64,000 nt of DNA from JAADEM01 sp965371855 (GTDB taxonomy: Bacteria > Bacteroidota > Bacteroidia > Bacteroidales > Marinilabiliaceae): contig CBDUZZ010000011.1 of the NCBI GenBank assembly GCA_965371855.1, positions 1 through 64,000 on the forward strand, in the 5' to 3' direction. This document shows, piece after piece, positions 27,288-36,225 of the stretch. A program made the translations under genes and the position numbers. The first letter of the stretch is position 1. Every line of letters starts with the position of its first letter. The notes below the pieces were generated by a model. The model did not search any database. It saw only the letters and a program-made list of their open reading frames with translations, and had not been told where the DNA came from.

Positions 27288-29585
27288 CTACTTTACTTCA
27301 AGCAGATATTCAACCCTTCGTATACACCCTTCAGCATCTAATCCTTCTAACACAATAGTGTAATCGGAAATTTCATCAGATGTATAAAAAGTGACACTTG
27401 CTCTGCTATCTTCCCCAAAACTAATTTCAGGATTCCAGTATAGCAAGTTTCTATAATCAGGTATTCTTGAAATATTCACAGAATCAATCGAATAATCGGG
27501 ACTGTTAAAATCATAGTTGTACGAATAACATTGCTGCGATTGTCTGAAAATCCTTTTATCGAACTCCATGGAACTCATGTCCCCCTGTTTCGTAAAAAAA
27601 CTTAAAATCCCTCCCAGATTATAACTATGAAGATAATAGTTGAGTATAATTACTTCGATTCTATCCAATACTTCCGGATTTATATTCAATATTCTATTAG
27701 TATCCCATACCGGCACCCCATCAACAAGAGAGAATACTCCCTCGTCTTTTTGATAATTCAAACTGGCATCGTATATATGAAAATAATATTCTCCTTTGTC
27801 GCGCCGTAAATAAACATATGGGACAATTTCCCTAATGACATCTTCTATTGTGGGGAGTTCGATAAAGTGGTCAATCGGAATAGTTGATTCCGGTTTGCCA
27901 TAAAAAGGAGGGGCAGTTTTTGGTTCAGATGGTTTTACCGGGTATGAATTATATGGCCTATAAATCGCATTTACCTGCATGTTAATTATTGCCTGGTTAA
28001 CAGCCTCTGTTCTATTGCTATCCATGTACAAGGGGGTTAAGGGAATAGAGCTATATTCGTCACTAAAAGCCATATCGAGATTGATACTATAATTCAAATC
28101 AGACGTATCTCTTGAAAATGGCTGAATAACTATCTCCTTCTCCCCATAACGGTTGGCAATAAAATTGAACCTTCCCAATGAGTCAGTTGGTGCAATAACG
28201 ATAGTAGGTGTTTTACCCACGAAACTTAAAATAAAGCTTTTATTAGCAAGAGGTTTATTGCTGTCTTTTTCAATGATTGTACCGGATATAATCTCTCCTT
28301 CTATCTCAGGCAGAAATGGGATGTATGGTGCATTTGCCAATATCCCTTTTATTGGCCTGAAACAAATTAACATGTCATTCATTGAAATATCACCTGTTTG
28401 CCACCTGCTTAATGACTGATTCGGGAGACCACTGTAACCAACTATTCCGGGGGTATCATTTAACAAACAACTCTTTGCCACAGAAATGGATACGTCAGAT
28501 AACCCATTTACATTCATGATATTTACATTCACCGGTTCTCTGGTACTATAGGAGGGCTTATCCGTTTTCACCTCTATGCCTGCCGATATCGGAGAGTCAG
28601 AAAACTTGAAGTACCTGCCGGATAACACCTCTCCGGAGTTATCTATAAGTGAGGCAAACAGTATTGAATTGGGTAGATCACCCTTTTCAACAACTATTCG
28701 TTCGTGTTTATTAATTCTTACAGGGTAACTTTTCAAAAACTCACCATCTCTGGTGGCAATATGTATAAATCCTTTTTTTTGACCATCAACAGCCTGCCCG
28801 GGTGCAATTATCTCAAACTCCAGACTTAAGGTAGTTTCATCTCCTGATAGGTGAATTCCATAACCTGAAGTCTGAATTTGTGGTAATGGCAACGTTAGTT
28901 TTTCTCCGTTAGTATCTATACAAAATTCATATACACTATCATTTTCTGGCTCAAAGGAAAACTTTCCAATACCATTTGCATTTGATTTGACGGTGGTAAC
29001 TGTATCTCCTGATTGAGAAACGATATAGCCATGCATGGCCTTGCCATTTGCAAATGCGTTAAATGACTGGAATATCACACTATTTTTCGCTCCTGAAAAA
29101 ACATGCCCTCCTTCAGGATAAAAAATAACAGTATCGTTATTAAAGGCTCTGTCACCTTTCGGGAATGTTTTATTAACAAAGGGATTTATAACAGAAATAG
29201 TTTTATTAAAATAGAAATCAGCATTGTAATTCCGCATCCACTTGGTATATCCTCTTAACCTGTAATTGGCTGTTGATAATGTGTCCGGTAGGATAAAACG
29301 CGTAGTGGCACGTCCTTCACTATCCAAATGTATTTTAAGTTGCTTCACAGATACATTATTGGGGTTAAGAACTTCCAGGTAGGCCACGCTACTAAGAGCT
29401 GACCCTTTTGCGGAACCGTTTTTCATGCACTTAACACTTACCCACACAGATTCCCCTGCAACATACATGTCCCTGTCAGTACGGAAAGAAACAGACTCCT
29501 GCCCCCACGTCAAACTACTATGAAGACATAAGAAAAGGAAAATAAGTAATTTCTGATTGATGAAGGTTTTTTTGATTGTTGACAT
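27288..29585 (-). CDS. MG2-type macroglobulin/TonB plug domain protein without barrel
   Basis: A 765-residue exported protein with a signal peptide ending near residue 28 (LTWGQ). The first 250 residues resemble macroglobulin MG2-like domains (DRDMYVAGESVWVSVKC; later DTVIFYPEGGHVFSG). A carboxypeptidase-regulatory-like segment follows near 440 (ISGTIIEKDSNKPLANKSF), then a TonB-receptor plug-like domain around 600-690 (VFSLVDGVPVWDTNRILNINPEVLDRIEVI). No 22-strand beta-barrel follows. Similar proteins occur in Bacteroidota, but their function is unknown to me. The gene lies 16 nt downstream of the DUF4249 gene and is probably co-transcribed with it. Confidence 0.75.
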   Translation of the reverse strand: MSTIKKTFINQKLLIFLFLCLHSSLTWGQESVSFRTDRDMYVAGESVWVSVKCMKNGSAKGSALSSVAYLEVLNPNNVSVKQLKIHLDSEGRATTRFILPDTLSTANYRLRGYTKWMRNYNADFYFNKTISVINPFVNKTFPKGDRAFNNDTVIFYPEGGHVFSGAKNSVIFQSFNAFANGKAMHGYIVSQSGDTVTTVKSNANGIGKFSFEPENDSVYEFCIDTNGEKLTLPLPQIQTSGYGIHLSGDETTLSLEFEIIAPGQAVDGQKKGFIHIATRDGEFLKSYPVRINKHERIVVEKGDLPNSILFASLIDNSGEVLSGRYFKFSDSPISAGIEVKTDKPSYSTREPVNVNIMNVNGLSDVSISVAKSCLLNDTPGIVGYSGLPNQSLSRWQTGDISMNDMLICFRPIKGILANAPYIPFLPEIEGEIISGTIIEKDSNKPLANKSFILSFVGKTPTIVIAPTDSLGRFNFIANRYGEKEIVIQPFSRDTSDLNYSINLDMAFSDEYSSIPLTPLYMDSNRTEAVNQAIINMQVNAIYRPYNSYPVKPSEPKTAPPFYGKPESTIPIDHFIELPTIEDVIREIVPYVYLRRDKGEYYFHIYDASLNYQKDEGVFSLVDGVPVWDTNRILNINPEVLDRIEVIILNYYLHSYNLGGILSFFTKQGDMSSMEFDKRIFRQSQQCYSYNYDFNSPDYSIDSVNISRIPDYRNLLYWNPEISFGEDSRASVTFYTSDEISDYTIVLEGLDAEGCIRRVEYLLEVK

Positions 29586-29601
29586 AAAATCTATCTAATA
29601 G

Positions 29602-30810
29602 TTAATACCTCTCCCAAAAAGAGGGTGGGTTTATATCGCCCGTAAGCGTACAGTCTGCACAAGTTGGATATGTAAGCATTAGTCCCAGCATCTTTTTGCC
29701 GGTTGCATCATATATAGGCTCAACCAAAGACCTTGATCCTGGTAAAACTAATGATGTGTATATTTGATAAGACGAATGGAAAGTTACCCCATCAACTAAA
29801 AAAGAATCAGAAGGGCAACCATTCCCATTAAACCATACAGGCAAATCATTCTCAAACAGATAACTTTGGTTGATGTATATCCGTTTTGATGTAACTCCTG
29901 CAACCTGAAAAAAACCCAAAACAGGTTCTTTAGGGTTGTCTATACATTTTACATTCCCTGATATGGAGAATGGCTGTTTACTAAAAATATCTCCAACATC
30001 CTCGGTAGATACCTTAAGTTTATTCCAAAACTCATACTCTTTTTTTGAGATACTGTACTGCCTGACCAAAGTGCTGTATCGAATTGAGATTTTGTCATTC
30101 TCTCCGGTTGGAATAAAACATAATTGTCTGCCTTTAACAGTACGACTATCCTGATTTTGAAATGAATGAATCATTATTTCCGTTGACACATCAGATTTCC
30201 AGCAATAAATATTCACAGGATCAATTCTAACTGCAGAGTCGTTTGGTAAAATGATGTACACTACCGGATACTTGATAGAAAATTTCCAATCCTCATCATA
30301 AGTCCATCTTAAATAACTCTCCCCAACATCATTCCCCGTAGCATCAACTAAAATATCAATTCCTGCTTTTTCTTCTCCATTATTATTCCAACCTTTACCC
30401 GCCAAAGGATATACGCTATCAATCGGAGATGGTTGATTCATCATACATGGCTCAGATTGATATAATTTCCCGTCATTTGTCCTTATCGACAGTACGTAAG
30501 TCCGCCCTACAGTGCCATGAAATTGCAGGCTGTCAGTTTTATAGAGCCCGGGTTCAACTTCAGTCAATGACTCTTTGTTACCGAGATCATCCTCAACAAC
30601 CACCAATGCTTTTGACTCATGCTTGACGGGTTCAGAAATATTATCTGCCGATCGACTCAACAAGATGTAGTGTGACTTATTCTCGTTAGTAATCGATCCT
30701 TCAACTACCAATAAATCTTTATAATCACCAATAGTTGCATCAAAAGGTTCAATACATGAATTTAAACTGAAAATCAGGACAACGATAATGATAATAAACC
30801 TGTCATTCAT
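29602..30810 (-). CDS. DUF4249 domain-containing lipoprotein
   Basis: A 402-residue lipoprotein with a lipobox whose Cys is residue 19 (SLNSC). It matches DUF4249, a Bacteroidota family found next to TonB-dependent receptors. Recognisable features are the N-terminal KDLLVVEGSITNE, the YVLSIRTNDGKLYQSE strand, the SYLRWTYDEDW segment and a Cys-rich end (YPTCADCTL) typical of the family. These proteins are thought to be surface-exposed partners of the receptor. Here it is divergent from the receptor operon, with about 190 nt of shared upstream region. Confidence 0.88.
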   Translation of the reverse strand: MNDRFIIIIVVLIFSLNSCIEPFDATIGDYKDLLVVEGSITNENKSHYILLSRSADNISEPVKHESKALVVVEDDLGNKESLTEVEPGLYKTDSLQFHGTVGRTYVLSIRTNDGKLYQSEPCMMNQPSPIDSVYPLAGKGWNNNGEEKAGIDILVDATGNDVGESYLRWTYDEDWKFSIKYPVVYIILPNDSAVRIDPVNIYCWKSDVSTEIMIHSFQNQDSRTVKGRQLCFIPTGENDKISIRYSTLVRQYSISKKEYEFWNKLKVSTEDVGDIFSKQPFSISGNVKCIDNPKEPVLGFFQVAGVTSKRIYINQSYLFENDLPVWFNGNGCPSDSFLVDGVTFHSSYQIYTSLVLPGSRSLVEPIYDATGKKMLGLMLTYPTCADCTLTGDINPPSFWERY

Positions 30811-30930
30811 GTAATAATAAATATTTTACTGATTAAAAATTCGATGGTAAAAAATATCATTCAAAACTGCGAAAAAAAATAGAAATATCCTATAAAACGA
30901 AAGAAATATCATTATTCTTTAATTTAAGGG

Positions 30931-30959
30931 TTGTCAATACAAAGCTTTTCCTATTTTTG
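30931..30959 (+). promoter_or_regulatory. Promoter of the TonB-receptor operon
   Basis: TTG (30931-30933) and TATTTTTG (30952-30959), an exact TAnnTTTG -7 box, are separated by 18 nt. The start codon of the first gene is 41 nt downstream. Confidence 0.6.
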
Positions 30960-31000
30960 TTTTCACCTATTTTTTTACATAGACGTTTAATTCAAATTTA

Positions 31001-31759
31001 ATGTTAATAGTCAGAGCGATTTTTTTACTCATCCTTGTTCTTATATATCCATCTATCTCATATTCGCAGCACGATTTGGTTCAGCAAACAGTTCCCGATA
31101 TTAACAATATATATTATACAATATCTGAAGGAGAGGCCAAAGCCATGTACAGCTCGAAATTTTTCGACAGCTTTGGATATCTCGATGGCAAGCAGTATAA
31201 ATCTTATTTTACCTTTGGGCATACTCCTCCATTACTTGAAGGAGACCGTGGGGTTGGGACAATTTTCAGTAACGGAAAATCTTATACTGATCTGATACTG
31301 TTGTACGACATTAATTTAGATGTATTGATAAACATTCCTAAACGGGTTTCATATGGCAACCTATACATTAACATCAACAAAGCATCTATCGATTCATTTA
31401 GGATTGAGATTAATTCTAATACATATAACTTAAAACATCTTCACTTCCCCAAAAACATTAACACTCCAATGCAAGATGGCTTTTACGAAGTTTATTATTT
31501 TGGCAAAACCCAATTCCTTATCAGGCACAGGGCTGTTGCCAGCGAGCTGCATGGATACACTGAGTATAAGTATGCACCACTTAATTATATTTTTAAAAAG
31601 GAGAATTATTACCGGATTAATTCAAAAGGGAACTTCTTGAAACTTTTCCCCGATAACCGGAAGATTATCAATAAAAAGATAAAATCATACCAAACCTCAT
31701 ACAGGTCATTGAGAAAATCTCAGATAATAGATATCCTGCAATTTGCTGAATCATTGTAA
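31001..31759 (+). CDS. Hypothetical exported protein of the TonB-receptor operon
   Basis: A 252-residue protein with a signal peptide ending near residue 22 (SISYSQ). I cannot name a Pfam family with confidence. The body is beta-rich with many Tyr and Asn, and the C-terminus (FLKLFPDNRKIINKKIKSY) resembles small Bacteroidota proteins encoded beside TonB receptors. It lies 13 nt upstream of the receptor gene, so it is probably translated from the same transcript and works in the same envelope system. It lacks a lipobox, so it is likely periplasmic or attached to the outer membrane. Confidence 0.72.
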   Translation: MLIVRAIFLLILVLIYPSISYSQHDLVQQTVPDINNIYYTISEGEAKAMYSSKFFDSFGYLDGKQYKSYFTFGHTPPLLEGDRGVGTIFSNGKSYTDLILLYDINLDVLINIPKRVSYGNLYININKASIDSFRIEINSNTYNLKHLHFPKNINTPMQDGFYEVYYFGKTQFLIRHRAVASELHGYTEYKYAPLNYIFKKENYYRINSKGNFLKLFPDNRKIINKKIKSYQTSYRSLRKSQIIDILQFAESL

Positions 31760-31772
31760 TAATTTTTTATAA

Positions 31773-34562
31773 ATGTACAAACTACTTTACACTATAATAG
31801 TTAGCATTTTCATCTCTATCAGTTCTTTCTCGCAAGAACCCACCATTACTATACACAAAGATTCAACTCATTTTAGCAACATAATCTCATTATTGGAAAA
31901 AGAAAGCGGCTACTATTTTTTTTATAATCCACAATGGGTGGACAGTATGTCTCTTTCGTATAATGTAGATAATAAAACGTTAAATCAAGCACTTGACGAG
32001 TTATGTGAATTAGCAGATTTATCATTTACCATACTCAACAATAAAAAAGTTGTTTTTACGAAAGGTTACCGGGTCAAAACCAATTATGCTAAAACCTACA
32101 TTAGCTATCTTAACAGTAAAGTATTAGTGGTGAAAGACACCATTGAATATGCCCCCCCAAAGAATATCGAAAAAGAGACACATACAATTAACTTAGAGTA
32201 CCAATTATTCAAAATTGGAAACTCTTCCATTAATCCACGAGGGTTAACGGCCACCTTACGTGGAACTGTTAAGGACATTGAGACTGGAGAACCTCTTATC
32301 GGAGCGGTCATTTATGTAGATAAACTTAAAAATGGAGTGGCAACTAATACATACGGTTTCTATTCATTTACACTTCCCAAAGGCCAATACAAAATTGAAT
32401 GCCGATCTATAGGAATGAGAACCACTTACCGTAATATAATAATTCATTCCGACGGGCAGTTAGATGTTGAAATGATTAACAAACCAAGATCCCTGAAGGA
32501 GGTGGTAGTTACAGCCAAGAGTGATGATCCTGTAAGGAACTTCAACATGGGGGTGGAGAAGATAACGATGAAAACACTGAAACAACTGCCCATGGGATTT
32601 GGAGAGCCTGATGTTATAAAGAGTGCATTACTACTACCTGGTGTGCAAACCGTTGGTGAAGCGTCAAGCGGGTTTAACGTGCGTGGAGGGAGTACCGACC
32701 AAAACCTTATCTTGCTTAACGATGCCTCCATAATGAACACGTCTCACTTCTTCGGTTTTTTCTCCGGGTTTAATTCCGATATAATTAAGGATATCACATT
32801 ATACAAGAGTGGAGTCCCTGCTAAGTATGGTGGGCGTGTATCTTCGGTTATGGACATAACACTAAAAGAAGGTGACCGGAAAAATGTTAATGTCAAAGGC
32901 GGCATTAGCCCTGTATTTGGCAGATTAACTGTGGAAGCACCTTTAAAGAAGGATAAGAGCTCCTTTATATTAGGGATGCGTACTACCTATTCAGACTGGG
33001 TACTGAAATTGCTTGACGACAATAAACTTAAAAACAGCAAAGCCAATTTTTACGATGTCCAGGGCAGCTTTTCATACGATATCAACCATAACAACAGTTT
33101 ATATCTATCAGGATACATGAGTCATGATTTCTTTGATTACTATACTGAGGATGCGTTTGAATATAACACCCTGGCCTCTACTGCTACATGGAAACATATT
33201 TTTAATCCCAAACTGTTTTCGACCTTCTCGGGTATTGTTAGCAAATATGACTATTCTTTAGCATCACGTCAGGACTCAGCCTCACTCCATTCGGTGAAAT
33301 ATAACCTCAATCAGTACACTTTCAAGGCCGATTTTTCTTACCATTCAAAATATAATCATAAAATTAATTTCGGGTTAAACTCTATATGGTACAATCTGTC
33401 ACCAGGCAAAAGGGAACCACTTGGTGATCAATCTCTAATCACTCCTAAAGAGCTGGAGCAGGAACAGGCACTGGAATCCGCGCTTTATGTAAGCGATGAG
33501 TTCGACTTAACACACTTTATGTCAATATCTGCCGGTTTGCGATATTCGTTTTATAGCAACTTTGGCCCTAAGACCCAGTTCAATTATCTACCGGGACAGC
33601 CAAAGGATATGGAAACTGTTACAGGTACCACTTACTATGATAGTGGAGAACCTGTGACATCTTATTCGGGACCGGAATTCCGGTTATCAACCAACATCCA
33701 CTTAAATAACAACAGTTCTGTCAAAATTGGAATAAGCAGAATGTACCAATATATTCAGATGATTTCTAATACGGCAGCTATGTCGCCTACTGACATTTGG
33801 AAGCTGAGTGACAACTACCTTAAACCCCAGCATGGTGATCAATATTCTATTGGATTTTATAAAAACCTGCGTAGGAATACCATCGAAGCATCAATAGAAA
33901 CTTACTACAAGAAACTGTACAATATCCTGGATTATAAAGGAGGAGCAGAACTTATCATGAATGAGCACCTCGAAACAGAGGTTCTCAATGGTGATGGAAA
34001 AGCCTATGGAGTTGAACTAATGATAAAGAAGAAAAGAGGTAAATTATCGGGATGGGTGAATTATACATACTCCAGAATACTTCACAAGATTGATGGAGAG
34101 TTTGATGAGGAACGAGTGAACAATGGTCAATATTTCCCCGCTAATTACGATAAACCTCATGATTTCAAATTCGTTGCAAACTATAAATTCTCCAGGCGAC
34201 TGAATCTGTCAACCAATTTCTTTTATAGTACAGGGCGTCCATTTACAACCCCCATAGCCTACTATCAATTTGAGAATTCATACAGAGTATATTATTCAGA
34301 CAGAAATGCGATGAGAATGCCCGATTATATCAGGCTGGATCTGGCTGCCACCATTAACGGAAACCTGGTGAAAAAGAAGATGAACCACGGTTCCTTAACA
34401 TTTGCCGTTTATAATGTATTAGGTAGAAAGAATGCTTATTCCATATTTTTCAGAACAGAAGGGGAAAAGGTACAAGGGTATCAGATGTCAATTTTTGCAC
34501 AACCGATATTCACAATCACCTATAACTTTAAAATACGGGGAAGTGCCAAAGATGACTTTTAG
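31773..34562 (+). CDS. TonB-dependent receptor with N-terminal STN domain
   Basis: A 929-residue outer membrane receptor. After a signal peptide (ending near residue 20) comes a secretin/TonB N-terminal (STN) domain at about 22-95, then a carboxypeptidase-like regulatory domain at about 164-245 (LRGTVKDIETGEPLIGAVIYVD), a plug domain at about 250-370 (GFNVRGGSTDQNLILLND) and a C-terminal beta-barrel to the end. STN domains often signal to an anti-sigma factor of the FecR type, but no sigma/FecR pair is present in this window. It is paired with a DUF4249 lipoprotein encoded divergently. The transported ligand is unknown. Confidence 0.93.
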   Translation: MYKLLYTIIVSIFISISSFSQEPTITIHKDSTHFSNIISLLEKESGYYFFYNPQWVDSMSLSYNVDNKTLNQALDELCELADLSFTILNNKKVVFTKGYRVKTNYAKTYISYLNSKVLVVKDTIEYAPPKNIEKETHTINLEYQLFKIGNSSINPRGLTATLRGTVKDIETGEPLIGAVIYVDKLKNGVATNTYGFYSFTLPKGQYKIECRSIGMRTTYRNIIIHSDGQLDVEMINKPRSLKEVVVTAKSDDPVRNFNMGVEKITMKTLKQLPMGFGEPDVIKSALLLPGVQTVGEASSGFNVRGGSTDQNLILLNDASIMNTSHFFGFFSGFNSDIIKDITLYKSGVPAKYGGRVSSVMDITLKEGDRKNVNVKGGISPVFGRLTVEAPLKKDKSSFILGMRTTYSDWVLKLLDDNKLKNSKANFYDVQGSFSYDINHNNSLYLSGYMSHDFFDYYTEDAFEYNTLASTATWKHIFNPKLFSTFSGIVSKYDYSLASRQDSASLHSVKYNLNQYTFKADFSYHSKYNHKINFGLNSIWYNLSPGKREPLGDQSLITPKELEQEQALESALYVSDEFDLTHFMSISAGLRYSFYSNFGPKTQFNYLPGQPKDMETVTGTTYYDSGEPVTSYSGPEFRLSTNIHLNNNSSVKIGISRMYQYIQMISNTAAMSPTDIWKLSDNYLKPQHGDQYSIGFYKNLRRNTIEASIETYYKKLYNILDYKGGAELIMNEHLETEVLNGDGKAYGVELMIKKKRGKLSGWVNYTYSRILHKIDGEFDEERVNNGQYFPANYDKPHDFKFVANYKFSRRLNLSTNFFYSTGRPFTTPIAYYQFENSYRVYYSDRNAMRMPDYIRLDLAATINGNLVKKKMNHGSLTFAVYNVLGRKNAYSIFFRTEGEKVQGYQMSIFAQPIFTITYNFKIRGSAKDDF

Positions 34563-34650
34563 CGTAGATGTGTGGATTTTGTTCATTTATATTTAAATGA
34601 AAACATTGCAAAGTTCGTAAGTTCCTATGCGCCCCTTGCGGTTTAGTTTT

Positions 34651-35013
34651 CTAAAGCATCGGATAAAAAGCCTCTTTAATGTGTTCTATCTCCCAACTAT
34701 TTCCTGAAGGGATTAGAGTTACCACATCGAAGCGTGTTTCTGTCATAATATCTTTTTTCATAATATAAGCCTCTGCCGCTTCAGTGAGAAAACGAATTTT
34801 GGTATTTGTGATTGACTCTTTGGGGTGTTCCCACATTTCGGTAGTGCGTGTGCGTACCTCAACAATAGCTAAATAATCACCATCTCTTGCTATAATATCT
34901 ATCTCCTTATGTTTGTATCGCCAGTTAATGGCTAAAATTTCATACCCTTTATTTGCCAGATACTCAACTGCAATGTCTTCGCCTGTTTGTCCTAATTTGT
35001 TGTGATCAGCCAT
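34651..35013 (-). CDS. YraN family protein (UPF0102, predicted endonuclease)
   Basis: About 120 residues from the ATG at 35011-35013 (MADHNKLGQTGEDIAVEYL). The longer open frame to 35070 is rejected because its first 19 residues read through a palindromic repeat. The domain has the restriction-endonuclease-like core: GEDIAVEYLANKGYEI, NWRYKHKEIDIIARD and LAIVEVRTR, holding the Glu, Asp and ExR positions of the family. Function in vivo is not settled; Holliday-junction or DNA repair roles are suggested for the family. It is followed, in the transcription direction, by the gap to the receptor gene. Confidence 0.9.
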   Translation of the reverse strand: MADHNKLGQTGEDIAVEYLANKGYEILAINWRYKHKEIDIIARDGDYLAIVEVRTRTTEMWEHPKESITNTKIRFLTEAAEAYIMKKDIMTETRFDVVTLIPSGNSWEIEHIKEAFYPML

Positions 35014-35029
35014 GGGATTTAGTTGAAAG

Positions 35030-35049
35030 CCTGCCTGTCGGCAGACAGG
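35030..35049. repeat. Short imperfect palindrome
   Basis: A 20-bp palindrome with 8 of 10 positions paired, rich in CCTG/CAGG. It lies just upstream of the yraN start and has the look of small dispersed repeats. Confidence 0.5.
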
Positions 35050-35115
35050 TTTATAAAGTATAAAGTTCATAAAGTTGCCTGTCCGTTTCGTAAGGCTGTA
35101 AGGGAGTGAGGCTGC

Positions 35116-36018
35116 TTAAAACTTAATCACACCTTTTTTTTGCGTAACAGTCAGCGTTACTCTCTTCCCAAGCACCAATGGTAAGTTTACATCACTATGC
35201 CCTGCCGGGAAATCGAATAATACAGGATAATCATACTCCTTTACAGCATCAAAAATTATCTCATTAGGGGTAGCTCCATAAGGCATTTCGCTGTCTTTCA
35301 TCTCTGTAAACTGCCCAACAACTAAACCTCTCAAATATTTCAGTACTCCACCGTTTTTCAGGTTTATCATCATCCTGTCGAGATGATAGAGATACTCACC
35401 CACATCTTCGATGAACAGTATCTTTCCGTGAGGATCAAAGTCGAGCGAAGTACCGCGTAAGCTGTACAGGATTGATAGATTTCCTCCTATAAGTATCCCT
35501 TCTGCTTCTCCTTGTCTGTTTAGTGTATGGACAGGAATTTCATAAGTGGGAAGATTTCCCTTCAGAATATTGAAAAGGTTAGTCAGGTCTTTATCCTCAG
35601 CAGACTTGCCAAAGAAATTCTTAGGCATTGGACCATGTATCGAAGCAACACCAATTTTATTTTGCAGCAAAGAGTGCAAAACAGTTATATCACTAAATCC
35701 CACAATCCATTTCGGAAATTGCAGAAAATGAGTGAAGTCCAGACTTTTGATTATTCGGTTGGTTCCATACCCTCCCCTGGCACACATAACCATATCAACA
35801 TCTGTACTGTTTAATATATGTTGCAGGTCGGCAGCCCTATGTAAGTCATTGCCTGCAAATTGATGATGAGTATCATGCAGATGCTCTCCAAGAACAACCT
35901 TATATCCGAGATTATGAAGAAACTCTTTTGAAAAGTCTATTGTTTTAATGTCAATCTTACCGGCCGGAGCTACAATGCCTATCGTAGCACCCTCACTTAT
36001 GAACCTTGGAAAAATCAT
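35116..36018 (-). CDS. LD-carboxypeptidase (S66 family)
   Basis: A 300-residue serine peptidase of family S66, which removes the terminal D-Ala from muropeptide tetrapeptides for murein recycling, or hydrolyses related LD bonds. The nucleophile elbow is GFSDIT with Ser109; the ARGGYG block precedes it (residues 80-85). The catalytic Glu lies in FIEDVGEYLYHLDRM and His in FPAGHSDVNLPL. The triad is complete and the length fits. There is no signal peptide, so it acts in the cytoplasm. It lies about 100 nt upstream of yraN and could share a transcript with it. Confidence 0.92.
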   Translation of the reverse strand: MIFPRFISEGATIGIVAPAGKIDIKTIDFSKEFLHNLGYKVVLGEHLHDTHHQFAGNDLHRAADLQHILNSTDVDMVMCARGGYGTNRIIKSLDFTHFLQFPKWIVGFSDITVLHSLLQNKIGVASIHGPMPKNFFGKSAEDKDLTNLFNILKGNLPTYEIPVHTLNRQGEAEGILIGGNLSILYSLRGTSLDFDPHGKILFIEDVGEYLYHLDRMMINLKNGGVLKYLRGLVVGQFTEMKDSEMPYGATPNEIIFDAVKEYDYPVLFDFPAGHSDVNLPLVLGKRVTLTVTQKKGVIKF

Positions 36019-36225
36019 AGAAAAACTGATTAATAAAACTTATGTCCAAAATTAAATGTTTGGTTATCTTTGTGAAGTTAATAAAAAAGCCCTGAAACAT
36101 CTTGTTGTTTATCAATTTTTTAGATTTGAAGCTGAACACAGAGGCACGGAGGCATAAAGGATTTTTAATTTTCAAATAGATAAAATGTACAGACGATTTA
36201 TAAATCGTTAATAACAATATTTCAT

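Noticed and set aside
35014..35070. Extended start of the yraN gene
   Set aside because: The extra residues come from a palindromic repeat; the family begins at MADHNK.
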